In this document: positions 18,552 to 29,811 of the stretch, piece after piece
Numbering within the stretch: the first letter of the stretch is position 1
Layout: each line of letters starts with the position of its first letter
NCBI RefSeq assembly: GCF_014863355.1
Contig: NZ_JACZEP010000008.1
Location: 111,543-175,542 of the forward strand
Source: Aminobacter carboxidus
GTDB lineage: Bacteria > Pseudomonadota > Alphaproteobacteria > Rhizobiales > Rhizobiaceae
DNA: 64,000 nucleotides
Direction: 5' to 3'
Translations under genes and position numbers: made by a program
Notes under the pieces: model-generated
What the model saw: the letters and a program-made list of their open reading frames with translations, nothing else
What the model was told of the DNA's origin: nothing
Databases searched by the model: none

Positions 18552-19711
18552 CGCAGCCAGCGCTCAAGATTGCCATTGTCGCTGGCGAGGAGTCCGGCGA
18601 CCAGCTTGGCGCCGATCTCGTGCAGTCGCTGCAGCGTTTGAGCGGGCGTGAGGTCAGGCTTGTCGGAACCGGCGGCCGGCATTTGCAGGAACTTGGCCTG
18701 CAGCCGCTGTTCGATGCCGGCGAGATCGCCTTGATGGGGTTGACGGCGATCATCCGCGACCTGCCGCGCCTGGTCAGGCGGATCGGCCAGACCGCGCGTT
18801 TCGTTGCGGCGGAAAAGCCTGATTGCTTGATCACCATCGACAGTCCCGATTTCTCGTTGCGCGTCGCAAAGAAGGTGCGGACCCTCGATCCAACCGTTCC
18901 CATCGTCCACTATATCTGTCCGAGCGTCTGGGCCTGGCGGCCGGGGCGCGCCAAGGCGATGAAGCCGCATGTCGACGAGGTGTTGTGCATCCTGCCGTTC
19001 GAGCCTGCCGAACTTGCGCGCCTTGGTGGCCCGCACGGCACGTTTGTCGGCCATCGCCTGACAACCGATCCGGGCATCGCCATCGCCGCGGCGATGCAGG
19101 AGGGCAAGGCTGCACTGGCCCCTGACCGCGAAAAGACGCTTCTGCTGCTGCCGGGGTCACGCCTTAGCGAAGTGCGCAGCCTGATCGGACCGTTCGGTGA
19201 GACTGTTTCGATCCTGCGTGAACGAGGCCATCGTTTGCGCCTGCTCTTGCCGACGGTGCCGCATGTCGCGGGCCTCGTCGAAGAAGCCGTCGCCGACTGG
19301 CCGCAAAAGCCCGAGATCATTCTCGACCCGCAGCACAAGTGGCAGGCATTCGGTGAGGCCGATGCCGCGTTGATCGCGTCTGGAACCGTGTCGCTGGAAC
19401 TCGCGCTCGCCGGCGTGCCGATGCTGTCGTCCTACAAGCTCGACACGCTTGCCCGGATGATCCAGAGGCTGGTCACAGTGTGGAGTGCGGCACTCCCCAA
19501 CCTGATCGCGGACCGGCCGGTCGTGCAGGAAGCCTACAACGAATATGTGCGTCCGCAATGGATGGCGCGATATGTCGAGGGCCTGTTTGAAGACGGCGGC
19601 CTTCGCCATTGGCAAAAGGATGGCTTCGCCGAAATCTTCAGGCGCATGGCGACTGAACGGCCGTCTGGCGAGATTGCCGCCGAAGCGGTTCTCAAACACA
19701 TCGCGAAATGA
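18548..19711 (+). CDS. lpxB: Lipid-A-disaccharide synthase
   Basis: A 387-residue GT19 glycosyltransferase that condenses lipid X with UDP-diacylglucosamine into the lipid A disaccharide. Visible landmarks are IVAGEESGDQLGADL at the N-terminus, PTVPIVHYICPSVWAWRPGRAK in the middle, and the nucleotide-binding ASGTVSLELALAGVPM. It closes the envelope cluster and is followed at once by a strong bidirectional terminator. Confidence 0.96.
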   Translation: MTQPALKIAIVAGEESGDQLGADLVQSLQRLSGREVRLVGTGGRHLQELGLQPLFDAGEIALMGLTAIIRDLPRLVRRIGQTARFVAAEKPDCLITIDSPDFSLRVAKKVRTLDPTVPIVHYICPSVWAWRPGRAKAMKPHVDEVLCILPFEPAELARLGGPHGTFVGHRLTTDPGIAIAAAMQEGKAALAPDREKTLLLLPGSRLSEVRSLIGPFGETVSILRERGHRLRLLLPTVPHVAGLVEEAVADWPQKPEIILDPQHKWQAFGEADAALIASGTVSLELALAGVPMLSSYKLDTLARMIQRLVTVWSAALPNLIADRPVVQEAYNEYVRPQWMARYVEGLFEDGGLRHWQKDGFAEIFRRMATERPSGEIAAEAVLKHIAK

Positions 19712-19750
19712 AAAAACACCCGCCTTGGCAATGGCCTGGCGGGTGTTTTT
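19712..19750. terminator. Bidirectional terminator between lpxB and gltA
   Basis: A perfect 13-bp stem, AAAAACACCCGCC (19712-19724) and GGCGGGTGTTTTT (19738-19750), closes a 13-base loop. The arms are A-rich on the left and T-rich on the right, so it can stop both lpxB (plus) and gltA (minus) transcripts. Confidence 0.88.
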
Positions 19751-19812
19751 CAAGTCGGTTGCTGCCTTTGGCTGCAACACCGCCGCGTGCCTGGCCCGCG
19801 GGGGTGCAGTGC

Positions 19813-21102
<1,290 letters not shown>

Positions 21103-21286
21103 CGCATACTCCTTAGTGCTGAGTTGCCGCCTTGCGCGGCGCAATCGTCATAACAAGGCAACCCATTAGGCCCGGAACGCTTGAACTCGCTTCCCAGCTT
21201 TCCCGCTGCTTTCAAATTGACCTGTTGCCGCAATGTTGCACCGCAACAGCCTCATTTCAATGCAAAACTAGGAAAGCACTGCTGAC

Positions 21287-22708
21287 CTAATCGATTTGAT
21301 CAAAAATGCGGGCTAGACTTTCGTCGCGTCCTAGAACGGCCAGGACATCGAACACCCCAGGCGAGGTGCTTTTGCCCGTCAATGCAGCCCGCAAGGGCTG
21401 GGCAACACCGCCCAATTTCAGGTTTTCTCCAACCGCAAATTCGCGGATCGCGGCTTCTGCGTTGGCTGCATTCCAGTCGCCGGCAGCAACCGTTGCAAGT
21501 GCCGCGTGCGCACCCCTGAGGATATCCTTGGCCGGGCCGGCGAGCAGGCCGGTCGCCTTCTCGTCGAGCGGCAGCGGACGCTGGGCAAACAGGAAGCCCG
21601 CACCTTCGGCCAGTTCGATCAGCGTCTTGGCGCGCTCCTTGAGGCCCGGCATGGCGGCAAGCAGCTGCGCCTTGCGCGTGTCGTCAAGCCCGCCGAGGAT
21701 GGCATCGCCGCCGGGCAGATAGGGCAAGGTGGCAACGAAGATGTCGAACAGCTTGCGATCGTCCATCTGGCGCATGTGGACGCCGTTCAGCGCCTCGAGC
21801 TTGGCGAAGTCGAAGCGCGCAGCACCCTTGTTGACGTCCTCGATCTCGAACCAGCCGATCATGTCGTCGATGCTCATCACCTCGTCGTCGCCATGGCTCC
21901 AGCCGAGGCGTGCGAGGTAGTTGAGCAGCGCCTCGGGCAGGTAGCCCATGGCGCGATAGGCATCGACGCCGAGCGCGCCGTGGCGCTTGGACAGCTTGGC
22001 GCCATCCGCGCCGTGAATCAGTGGGATGTGGGCCATGACCGGCACGTCCCAGCCCATGGCAGTGTAGATGACAGTCTGGCGTGCGGCGTTGGTCAGGTGG
22101 TCGTCGCCACGGATGATGTGGGTGACGCCCATGTCATGGTCGTCGACGACAACCGCATGCATGTAGGTCGGCACTCCGTCCGAACGCAGGATGATGAAAT
22201 CGTCGAGATCCTTGTTGGGAAAGCGCACATCGCCCTGCACACGGTCGAGCACCAGCGTCTCGCCGTCCTGCGGCGCCTTGATGCGGATGACCGGCTTGAC
22301 GCCTGCAGGCGCCTCCGACGGATCGCGGTCGCGCCAGCGGCCGTCATAGCGCGGCGGCTTGCCTTCGGCGCGGGCCTTCTCGCGCATCTCGGTCAGCTCT
22401 TCCTGCGAGGCATAGCAATAATAGGCCTTGCCCATACGAACCAGTTCTTCGGCCACTTCGCGATGGCGCTGGGCGCGCTCGAACTGCGAGATCGGCTCGC
22501 CTTCCCAGGTCAGGCCAAGCCAGGTGAGGCCCTCGAGGATCGCGGCAGTTGCGGCATCGGTCGAGCGCTCGCGGTCGGTGTCTTCGATACGCAGCAGCAT
22601 GGTACCGCCGGTGTGACGGGAATAGAGCCAGTTGAACAAAGCGGTACGCGCGCCACCAATGTGCAGATAGCCGGTGGGCGAGGGGGCGAAGCGGGTGACG
22701 ACAGACAT
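21287..22708 (-). CDS. gltX: Glutamate--tRNA ligase
   Basis: A 473-residue class Ib aminoacyl-tRNA synthetase. It has the HIGH-type motif in [17 protein letters not shown] (16-19) and the KMSKS-type motif KLSKR at 238-242, then the helical anticodon-binding domain. GltX charges tRNA-Glu and, in bacteria lacking GlnRS, also tRNA-Gln. The ATG at 22708 is chosen because an upstream extension to 22804 is not conserved in character. It is divergent from comEC. Confidence 0.96.
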   Translation of the reverse strand: MSVVTRFAPSPTGYLHIGGARTALFNWLYSRHTGGTMLLRIEDTDRERSTDAATAAILEGLTWLGLTWEGEPISQFERAQRHREVAEELVRMGKAYYCYASQEELTEMREKARAEGKPPRYDGRWRDRDPSEAPAGVKPVIRIKAPQDGETLVLDRVQGDVRFPNKDLDDFIILRSDGVPTYMHAVVVDDHDMGVTHIIRGDDHLTNAARQTVIYTAMGWDVPVMAHIPLIHGADGAKLSKRHGALGVDAYRAMGYLPEALLNYLARLGWSHGDDEVMSIDDMIGWFEIEDVNKGAARFDFAKLEALNGVHMRQMDDRKLFDIFVATLPYLPGGDAILGGLDDTRKAQLLAAMPGLKERAKTLIELAEGAGFLFAQRPLPLDEKATGLLAGPAKDILRGAHAALATVAAGDWNAANAEAAIREFAVGENLKLGGVAQPLRAALTGKSTSPGVFDVLAVLGRDESLARIFDQID

Positions 22709-22815
22709 GGCGATTTCCAAGGGAGGCAGGGCGCGCTTGGGCGATAGCCGGCGGCGCATGGCGTTTGTGTGGGGTTGATGTAGCATAGAAGGTCTGGGGC
22801 GCAAGGGGCAGGCCC

Positions 22816-25356
22816 ATGGGCGACCGCGTGCGGGAGGGGCAGGCCGGTAACAATCCGGTGGTCGAGGCGAGCGAGCGCGACTTGCTGGCCGGTTCAGTTG
22901 CGCATGATGTCGCGTGGGTACAGCCTGTGGCGCCTGACACGGGTGTGGCCATTGCTACCGGCAAGGTGCAGTTGCAGTCTTGGAACTCGTCCTGGCTGCG
23001 GCGAAAATCCTCGTTGCTGGCTGGCCAGCAGATCAACGCGCGATCCGCACTGGCTGCGATCGAAATGGAACTCGACCGCGGTGTCGCGTTCCTGCTTCTC
23101 CCGGTTTTTCTGGCCCTTGGTGCGTTGGTGTATTTTGCGCTTCCGGCCGAGCCGGATTTCGCGCCGCTTCTCGTGGCGTTTATACTTCCAGCCGTGCTGG
23201 CCTTCATCACCCGCGGACAACGGCTCCTCCACTACGCGCTCGCCTCATTTGCTGCCTGCATGCTCGGCATGGCCGTGGCAAAATTCGAAACCGATCGCGT
23301 GGCGACGAAGATGCTGGGCGCCGAAATATCGACCGCCCTTACCGGACGCGTCGCCGGAATCGATCATCTGGACAACGGCCGGGTACGGCTGACGCTCGAC
23401 GTTCTGGCGACTACGCGGCCCGTCTTGCGTTATGCGCCGGAGCGGGTGCGGCTCACCGCACGCAAGCTTCCCGAAGGCGTTATGGCGGGGTCTGAGGTGA
23501 CGGGGTATGCCAGGCTCATGCCGCCGTCGGGGCCGGTGCGGCCGGGAAGCTACGATTTTTCCTTCGAAAGCTACTTTGACGGCATCGGCGCCAGCGGCTT
23601 CTTCATGAAGGGGCCGGAGCTTACTGCCTCGACACAGCCACTGTCAGCCCGTGACCGTGCTTCTGCTTCGATCGAGAACGCGCGTGAAGAGATTGCCCAG
23701 CGCGTTCGCGGCCGCTTGGGCGGGCCGGAGGGCGAGATCGCGGCAGCCCTGGTTGTCGGCGTGCGCGGCGGCATCCCGGAGGACGTCAACGAGGCGCTGC
23801 GGCGTACCGGGCTTTATCACATCATCTCCATCTCAGGCCTGCACATGGCGATGGTCGCAGGCACCGTCATGCTATTGATGCGTTTTTTCTTCGCGGCCTT
23901 TCCCGCCTTCGCCTCGTGCCGGCCGGTGAAGAAATATGCGGCAGGTGCGGCACTGGTCGCCACCAGCGGCTATCTGTTTATCTCAGGCGCCGAGGTCGCG
24001 GCACAGCGCAGTTTCATCATGCTGGCGGTGATGCTGACGGCCGTGCTGTTCGACCGCGCGGCACTTACCATGCGCAACCTGGCGATCTCGGCCATCGTCA
24101 TCATCCTGATTTCACCGCATGAGGTCGTCGGGCCCAGCTTCCAGATGTCGTTCGCTGCCACGGCCGCGCTTGTCGGTGCTTATGCCTGGTGGTCAGACAG
24201 GCGGGAAGAGCAAGTGCTGCGGGTCGGGCAAAGGTCGCTGCCATCGAAGCTCTGGCGCTGGCTTGCCACGGTGGCAGTCGGGCTCGTCGCAACCTCGGTG
24301 ATTGCCGGGCTGGCAACCAGCGTCCTCGGCGCCTGGCATTTTCAACGCGTCTCGCCGCTCAGCCTGTTCGCCAATCTGGCCGTGATGCCGCTGGTTTCGG
24401 TTCTGGTGATGCCGTTTGCAGTCATGGCAGGCATCTTCATGCCTCTCGGACTCGACGGCATTTTTCTCGACACGATGGGCATCGGCCTGAAGGCGATGAT
24501 TAGCGTCGCCACCTGGTTCTCGGAGCGTTCGCCGCTCGATGCGGTCGGCCTGGTCTCGCCGCATGCCGTGCTGTTGCTCACCACCGCACTGATCATTGCA
24601 TCGACGGCAACGACCTGGCTGCGCGCCGCGGCACTGCCCTTCGCGGCTCTTGGATTGCTGATGGTTGTGGAAACGGAAACACCCGACGTTCTTGTCTCCG
24701 AAGACGGCCGCCTCGTGGGCGTGCCGTTGGCCGACGATAAGCTCGCCATCAACCGCGCCCGGCCGAACCAGTTCACCATCGACAACTGGCAGCGCGCGCT
24801 GGTGTCTGAAACGGTCGTCAGTCCGGCACGCATGCCCGCAAATGGCAGGGCTGGCGCCGGAAACTCAACCAAAGCACCCCGTGGACAAATAACCGGAGAC
24901 GCAGATGTCTCCGACGTGGCTTCCTTCGTTTGCGGCGATGGGCTGTGCACCGTTGAAGAGCCGGACGGCGCGCGGATCGTTCATGCAGCGAACGCCGCAG
25001 CCGCCGGGCGCGCCTGCGCAAGCGCCGACCTCATCGTGGTCGACGATGCCACGACGAAAGATATCTGCTCGGACGTGACCGTCCTTACCAAGCGCGAGCT
25101 AGCTCGCCTTGGTAGTGCGGCGATATTCATCAAGCCGGCGACAGCATCCGGAGGCCGTAAAGTCGACATTCGCCACGCTGTGGCCGAGCCATACCGCCCA
25201 TGGCACGCCCAACGTCAGTACTCACGCGAGGCGAGGGGACTGCCGCCCTACAAGCGGACCGAAAGGCGTCCAAAGGTGCCGGCGGCGGCAACCACCGCGC
25301 AACAGAAGGCGTCGACAACCGCCGCTCCGGCGCAGTTGCCAGGAACGGCACGATAG
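22816..25356 (+). CDS. comEC: ComEC/Rec2 family DNA-uptake channel protein
   Basis: An 846-residue inner-membrane protein. Residues 1-80 are a soluble leader, about 85-130 are membrane helices, 140-260 match the DUF4131 OB-like domain, and about 300-620 are the Competence channel domain with the signature [18 protein letters not shown]. The C-terminal 220 residues occupy the place of the metallo-beta-lactamase domain, but no HxHxDH motif is visible; this is common in rhizobial homologues. ComEC passes single-stranded DNA across the membrane in competent bacteria; natural competence here is unproven. It lies between gltX and lexA. Confidence 0.88.
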   Translation: MGDRVREGQAGNNPVVEASERDLLAGSVAHDVAWVQPVAPDTGVAIATGKVQLQSWNSSWLRRKSSLLAGQQINARSALAAIEMELDRGVAFLLLPVFLALGALVYFALPAEPDFAPLLVAFILPAVLAFITRGQRLLHYALASFAACMLGMAVAKFETDRVATKMLGAEISTALTGRVAGIDHLDNGRVRLTLDVLATTRPVLRYAPERVRLTARKLPEGVMAGSEVTGYARLMPPSGPVRPGSYDFSFESYFDGIGASGFFMKGPELTASTQPLSARDRASASIENAREEIAQRVRGRLGGPEGEIAAALVVGVRGGIPEDVNEALRRTGLYHIISISGLHMAMVAGTVMLLMRFFFAAFPAFASCRPVKKYAAGAALVATSGYLFISGAEVAAQRSFIMLAVMLTAVLFDRAALTMRNLAISAIVIILISPHEVVGPSFQMSFAATAALVGAYAWWSDRREEQVLRVGQRSLPSKLWRWLATVAVGLVATSVIAGLATSVLGAWHFQRVSPLSLFANLAVMPLVSVLVMPFAVMAGIFMPLGLDGIFLDTMGIGLKAMISVATWFSERSPLDAVGLVSPHAVLLLTTALIIASTATTWLRAAALPFAALGLLMVVETETPDVLVSEDGRLVGVPLADDKLAINRARPNQFTIDNWQRALVSETVVSPARMPANGRAGAGNSTKAPRGQITGDADVSDVASFVCGDGLCTVEEPDGARIVHAANAAAAGRACASADLIVVDDATTKDICSDVTVLTKRELARLGSAAIFIKPATASGGRKVDIRHAVAEPYRPWHAQRQYSREARGLPPYKRTERRPKVPAAATTAQQKASTTAAPAQLPGTAR

Positions 25357-25471
25357 CCCCAAGTGCAGATCAGTCAGGCTGCTGCTTGCCGGATTGTGGT
25401 AGGCACAATGAACAGGTCGAGGCCACAGTCAAAACCGCATTTTCTAGCCAGCTGTCCGCAGCCTCAGAAAA

Positions 25472-26188
25472 TCAGTAGCGGCGGATCAGCCCGACCAGCT
25501 TGCCCTGTACCTTGACTCGGTCAGGCCCGAAAATGCGGGTCTCGTAGGCGGGATTGGCAGCTTCGAGCGCGATCGAGGCGCCCTTGCGGCGGAAGCGCTT
25601 GAGCGTAGCTTCCTCGTCGTCTACGAGCGCAACGATGATCTCGCCGGGATTGGCCGTGGTCGAACTGCGAATGACGACTGTGTCGCCGTCGAAGATACCG
25701 GCCTCGATCATCGAGTCGCCCTTCACTTCGAGCGCGTAGTGCTCGCCGCCCATGATCATATCTGGCGGAACCGCAATCGAATGCGTCTTGTGCTGGATGG
25801 CGTCGATCGGCACACCCGCTGCGATACGTCCCATGACCGGAATGGTGATGGCCGAACCGGCATCGTCGTCATTGCCGGCCGACATCGAACGCGAAGGCTC
25901 GGGTTTGCGGCCAAGGCTGCCCTCGATGACGCTGGGCGAGAATTTTCGCGCCGCGTTGAGGCCGGGCGCAATGGAATCGGGCAGGCGCAACACTTCGAGC
26001 GCCCGGGCACGATTGGGTAGGCGCCTGATGAAACCACGTTCCTCGAGCGCCGTGATCAGGCGATGGATGCCGGACTTGGAGGCGAGGTCGAGGGCTTCCT
26101 TCATCTCGTCGAAGGATGGCGGAATGCCAGCTTCCTTCAGTCGCTCGTGGATGAATAGCAAAAGCTCGTGTTGTTTGCGCGTCAGCAT
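25472..26188 (-). CDS. lexA: SOS repressor LexA
   Basis: The 238-residue repressor has an N-terminal winged helix (1-70) and a C-terminal S24 self-cleavage domain. The cleavage bond is A124-G125 in RIAAGVPI, with catalytic S159 (GDSM) and K197 (TLKRF). RecA filaments trigger its autocleavage after DNA damage. A GTTC-N7-GTTC box sits 51 bases upstream, so lexA represses itself. The ATG at 26188 gives the standard [10 protein letters not shown] start. Confidence 0.97.
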   Translation of the reverse strand: MLTRKQHELLLFIHERLKEAGIPPSFDEMKEALDLASKSGIHRLITALEERGFIRRLPNRARALEVLRLPDSIAPGLNAARKFSPSVIEGSLGRKPEPSRSMSAGNDDDAGSAITIPVMGRIAAGVPIDAIQHKTHSIAVPPDMIMGGEHYALEVKGDSMIEAGIFDGDTVVIRSSTTANPGEIIVALVDDEEATLKRFRRKGASIALEAANPAYETRIFGPDRVKVQGKLVGLIRRY

Positions 26189-26239
26189 CGCCACCCCCGA
26201 GGAATCAGAAGAAAAACAAACCCAGAACAAACACTATAT

Positions 26240-26254
26240 GTTCCAGTTGTGTTC
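26240..26254. promoter_or_regulatory. Alphaproteobacterial SOS (LexA) box upstream of lexA
   Basis: GTTC at 26240-26243 and GTTC at 26251-26254 are separated by exactly seven bases (CAGTTGT), the direct-repeat LexA operator of Alphaproteobacteria. It lies between moeA and lexA, giving lexA its own damage-inducible control. Confidence 0.9.
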
Positions 26255-26293
26255 CGCAACTGTTGATATTTCGTAAAGGCAGAAGGCCGGTTC

Positions 26294-27499
26294 TCAGCGT
26301 AGCATCATGACCTGGCAGCTGCTGCCGGCTTCGACAGCCGGTGCGAAGGGCGCGCGGACGATGGCGCAGTTGGCGTCGGCCAACGTGCGCAGCATCGAGG
26401 AGTCCTGGATCAAATAGGGCGTAACGATCAGACCCTCTGATGTCTCGCGCGCAATGGCGCGGACGAAATCCTGGCGCAGGTCATTGGCCGCCATCGCCGT
26501 GTCGAGAACGCCGCTGCGGATGTCGGGCGCATAGGAACGTCCGCCGAGCTTCGCCAGCAGGGGCTTCAGGAAGATCTGCGAGCAGATCAGGCTGGCGACC
26601 GGGTTGCCTGGCAGGCCGACACAGCGGCTGGCACCAAGCCGCCCGAACATCAGCGGCTTGCCGGGACGCATCGCGATCTTCCAGAAGTCGAGGCTCATGC
26701 CGAGATCGGTCAGGACGCGGTGAACGAGGTCGTGGTCGCCAACCGATGCGCCGCCCAGAGTGACGATGACGTCGGCGTCCGCGGCGAGCGCCTTGGCAAC
26801 CAGTGCGGAGATTGCATCGGTGCGGTCGGCGGCGATGCCGAGATCGAGGACACGCGCGCCGACCGACTGGACGATCGCGCCGACACCGTAGGCGTTGGAG
26901 GCAATGATCTGGTCGGGACCAGGATTGCTGCCTGGCGGCAACAATTCGTCGCCGGTGGCGATGATCGCGACCAAAGGCGCCCGCACCACTTCGACGCTGG
27001 GATGATTGGCTGCAGCGACGAGAGAGAGCCCGGCGGGGTCGAGCACGCGCCCGGTGTCCAGAATGAGGTCGCCCTGCTTGAAGTCGAGGCCCCTGGCACG
27101 AATGTTGCGGCCGGCGGCGGTCGGCTCGATCACCTCGATCTCGCCATTACCGAGATCGTTCACGTTTTCCTGGATGACGACGGTGTCGGCGCCTGCGGGC
27201 ACCGGTGCGCCGGTGAAGATGCGCACCGTCTGGCCTTGCGCCACGGTTCCGGTGAATTGCTTGCCTGCCGGGGCTTCTCCAATGACCGTCAGTCGCGCCG
27301 GGAGCGCTGCGATGTCGGCGACGCGCACGGCATAACCGTCCATCGCCGAAGCGTCGAAGGGAGGCTGTGTTCGCAAGGCGTGCAAAGGCGCTGCCAGAAC
27401 GCGTCCCGAAGCCTGGCCAAGGCCAACGGTTTCCGTACCGCGCGGATCAGCGCCGTCGAGCAGGCGCGCCAAAGCGTCGGCGACGGGCAGCAGCGCCAT
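26294..27499 (-). CDS. moeA: Molybdopterin molybdenumtransferase
   Basis: The 401-residue enzyme inserts molybdate into adenylylated molybdopterin, the last common step of Mo-cofactor synthesis. It shows the MoeA landmarks PPFDASAMDGYAVR near residue 47, IFTGAPVPAGADTVV, the MogA-like ATGDELL segment, and GGASVGDHD. Its ATG follows the moaC stop with no gap, so the two are co-translated. Confidence 0.96.
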   Translation of the reverse strand: MALLPVADALARLLDGADPRGTETVGLGQASGRVLAAPLHALRTQPPFDASAMDGYAVRVADIAALPARLTVIGEAPAGKQFTGTVAQGQTVRIFTGAPVPAGADTVVIQENVNDLGNGEIEVIEPTAAGRNIRARGLDFKQGDLILDTGRVLDPAGLSLVAAANHPSVEVVRAPLVAIIATGDELLPPGSNPGPDQIIASNAYGVGAIVQSVGARVLDLGIAADRTDAISALVAKALAADADVIVTLGGASVGDHDLVHRVLTDLGMSLDFWKIAMRPGKPLMFGRLGASRCVGLPGNPVASLICSQIFLKPLLAKLGGRSYAPDIRSGVLDTAMAANDLRQDFVRAIARETSEGLIVTPYLIQDSSMLRTLADANCAIVRAPFAPAVEAGSSCQVMMLR

Positions 27500-27982
27500 C
27501 TAGTCGGCTGCCTTGTAGTCGCCCGACTTGCCGCCAGTCTTCTCGACCAGCCTGATGCCGGAAATCACCATGCCGCGATCGGCGGCCTTGGCCATGTCAT
27601 AGATGGTCAGACAAGCGACTGAGGCCGCCGTCAGCGCCTCCATCTCGACGCCGGTCTTGCCGGTAACGCGTGCCAGCGCTGTCACCCGCAGGCCGGGCAA
27701 GGCATCGTCCGGTTCGATCTCGACCGAAACCTTGGTCAGCAGGATCGGATGGCACAGCGGCACGAGTTCATGCGTTCGCTTGGCGGCCATGATGCCGGCG
27801 ATGCGGGCGGTGCCGAGCACGTCGCCCTTCTTGGCGTTGCCCGACAGGATCAGTGCCAGCGTTTCCGGGCGCATGGTGACATGGCCTTCGGCGATCGCCG
27901 TGCGCGTGGTCTCGGCCTTGTCGCCGACATCGACCATGTTGGCTTCACCGGTTGTGCCGATATGGGTGAGGATGCTTGCCAT
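27500..27982 (-). CDS. moaC: Cyclic pyranopterin monophosphate synthase
   Basis: A 160-residue enzyme that turns the MoaA product into cyclic pyranopterin monophosphate. The conserved blocks are [27 protein letters not shown] (H71, H78) and the C-terminal [13 protein letters not shown] with the catalytic aspartate-lysine pair. It sits between trpC (one-base gap) and moeA (no gap), the arrangement familiar from other Rhizobiales. moaA is not present in the window. Confidence 0.96.
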   Translation of the reverse strand: MASILTHIGTTGEANMVDVGDKAETTRTAIAEGHVTMRPETLALILSGNAKKGDVLGTARIAGIMAAKRTHELVPLCHPILLTKVSVEIEPDDALPGLRVTALARVTGKTGVEMEALTAASVACLTIYDMAKAADRGMVISGIRLVEKTGGKSGDYKAAD

Positions 27983-27983
27983 G

Positions 27984-28796
27984 TCAGACGCTTGCAGCCT
28001 GGGGCGCGCCGTCGAGCAGCGCGCGAGTGGCCGCGGCCACGTCGGCCTGCCGCATCAGGCTTTCGCCGACGAGGAAGCTGGAGATGCCGGATTTTTGCAG
28101 GCGCAGGCAATCGGCATGGGTGAAAATGCCGCTTTCGCCGACTAGCAGCCGATCGGCCGGAACCATCGGCGCCAGACGCTCCGATGTGTCGAGACTGACC
28201 TCGAAGCTGCGCAGGTTGCGGTTGTTGATACCGAGCAAGCGCGACGAAAGCTTGAGTGCGCGCTCGGTCTCTTCTTCGTCATGCACCTCGACGAGCACGT
28301 CCATGCCGAGTTCGAAGGCCGAATCCTCGAGCCGCTTGGCGTCGTCGTCGCTGAGGCTGGCCATGATGATCAGGATTGCGTCGGCGCCCCAGGCACGTGC
28401 CTCCTGCACCTGGTAGGGCTCGAACATGAAGTCCTTGCGCAGCGCGGGCAAGGCGCAGGCGTCACGCGCGGCAGTCAGGAACTCAGGCGCGCCCTGGAAG
28501 GACGGCGTGTCGGTCAGCACTGACAGGCAGGCAGCGCCGCCGTCGGCATAGGCCTTGGCGAGTGCCGGCGGATCGAAATCGGGGCGGATGAGACCCTTGG
28601 AGGGGCTCGCCTTCTTGATCTCGGCAATGAGGCCGAAGCGGTTGTCGCTGAGCCTTGCCTCAAGTGCCGACAGGAAGCCGCGTGGCTTCGAGGCGTCGCG
28701 GGCGCGCGCCTTGAGTTCGGAGAGCGGCACGGCAGCCTTCGCAGCGGCGATCTCGTCGCGTTTGTAGGCTTCGATGCGGCGCAGGATGTCGGCCAT
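27984..28796 (-). CDS. trpC: Indole-3-glycerol phosphate synthase
   Basis: The 270-residue TIM-barrel enzyme closes the indole ring in tryptophan synthesis. The signature [13 protein letters not shown] (near residue 60) and [16 protein letters not shown] are diagnostic. It is monofunctional, without a fused TrpF. trpD ends four bases upstream and moaC follows, so it belongs to the trpD-trpC-moaC-moeA transcription unit. Confidence 0.97.
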   Translation of the reverse strand: MADILRRIEAYKRDEIAAAKAAVPLSELKARARDASKPRGFLSALEARLSDNRFGLIAEIKKASPSKGLIRPDFDPPALAKAYADGGAACLSVLTDTPSFQGAPEFLTAARDACALPALRKDFMFEPYQVQEARAWGADAILIIMASLSDDDAKRLEDSAFELGMDVLVEVHDEEETERALKLSSRLLGINNRNLRSFEVSLDTSERLAPMVPADRLLVGESGIFTHADCLRLQKSGISSFLVGESLMRQADVAAATRALLDGAPQAASV

Positions 28797-28800
28797 GTCG

Positions 28801-29811
28801 TTATCCGTTCGAAACGGCGACCAGGCGGTCGAGCACTGCTTTGGCACGGCCGCTGTCGATCGCATCAGCCGCAAGCGGCACGCCGTCGCCGATCGTCGCT
28901 GCCTTGCCGGCAACGACGAGACCAGCGCCGGCATTCATCAGCACCGTGTCGCGATAAGCGCCCTTGGCACCTTCGAGAACGCCGCGCAGTGCCGAGGCAT
29001 TGTATGCGGAATCGCCGCCGCGCAGTTCTTCGCGCGCGTGCCTGGCGAGACCAACCTGTTCAGGCGCCAGTGTGAAGGTGCTGATGACGCCGTCCCGCAG
29101 GGCAGCGACATGGGTCTCGCCGGTGGTGGTGATCTCGTCATAGCCGTCGCCATGGACGACCCAGACATGCGCGGCGCCGAGTTCCTTCAGCGTTTCGGCC
29201 ACCGGCTGCACCCATTCGGGCGAAAACACGCCGACCAGCTGGCGGTTGACGCCAGCGGGATTGGAGAGCGGGCCGAGCAGGTTGAAGATGGTGCGGGTGC
29301 CGAGTTCGACACGGGTCGCGCCGACATGCTTCATCGCCGGATGATGCGCCGGCGCGAACATGAAGCCGACGCCGGCTTCATGTATGCAGCGGCCGATCGC
29401 TTCGGGCGACAGGTCGATATTGACGCCGAGTGCGGTCAATACGTCGGCGGCACCGGTCAGCGAGGACAGGCCACGGTTACCGTGTTTGGCGACAGGCACG
29501 CCTGCGCCCGCGATGACGAAGGCCGATGCCGTCGAGATGTTGACGCTGTGCGAGCCGTCACCGCCGGTACCGACGATGTCGATGGCATCGGCAGGGGCTT
29601 CGACGCGCAGCATCTTGTCGCGCATGGTGGCGACAGCACCCGATATCTCGCTGACGGTCTCGCCGCGCACGCGCAGCGCCATCAGGAAGCCGCCGATCTG
29701 GCCGGGCGTCGCTTCGCCCGACATGATAATGTCGAATGCCTCGCGCGCCTCCTCGAAGGTGAGGGGGGTGCCTGAGGCGACCTTGGCGATATGCGGCTTG
29801 AGTGCGCTCAT
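28801..29811 (-). CDS. trpD: Anthranilate phosphoribosyltransferase
   Basis: A 336-residue enzyme that joins anthranilate to phosphoribosyl pyrophosphate. The PRPP and anthranilate site [19 protein letters not shown] followed by KHGNRGLSS is intact. There is no fused glutamine amidotransferase domain; trpE(G) must be elsewhere. Its start overlaps the stop of the PpiD-like gene by ATGA, suggesting coupling to that foldase. Confidence 0.97.
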   Translation of the reverse strand: MSALKPHIAKVASGTPLTFEEAREAFDIIMSGEATPGQIGGFLMALRVRGETVSEISGAVATMRDKMLRVEAPADAIDIVGTGGDGSHSVNISTASAFVIAGAGVPVAKHGNRGLSSLTGAADVLTALGVNIDLSPEAIGRCIHEAGVGFMFAPAHHPAMKHVGATRVELGTRTIFNLLGPLSNPAGVNRQLVGVFSPEWVQPVAETLKELGAAHVWVVHGDGYDEITTTGETHVAALRDGVISTFTLAPEQVGLARHAREELRGGDSAYNASALRGVLEGAKGAYRDTVLMNAGAGLVVAGKAATIGDGVPLAADAIDSGRAKAVLDRLVAVSNG

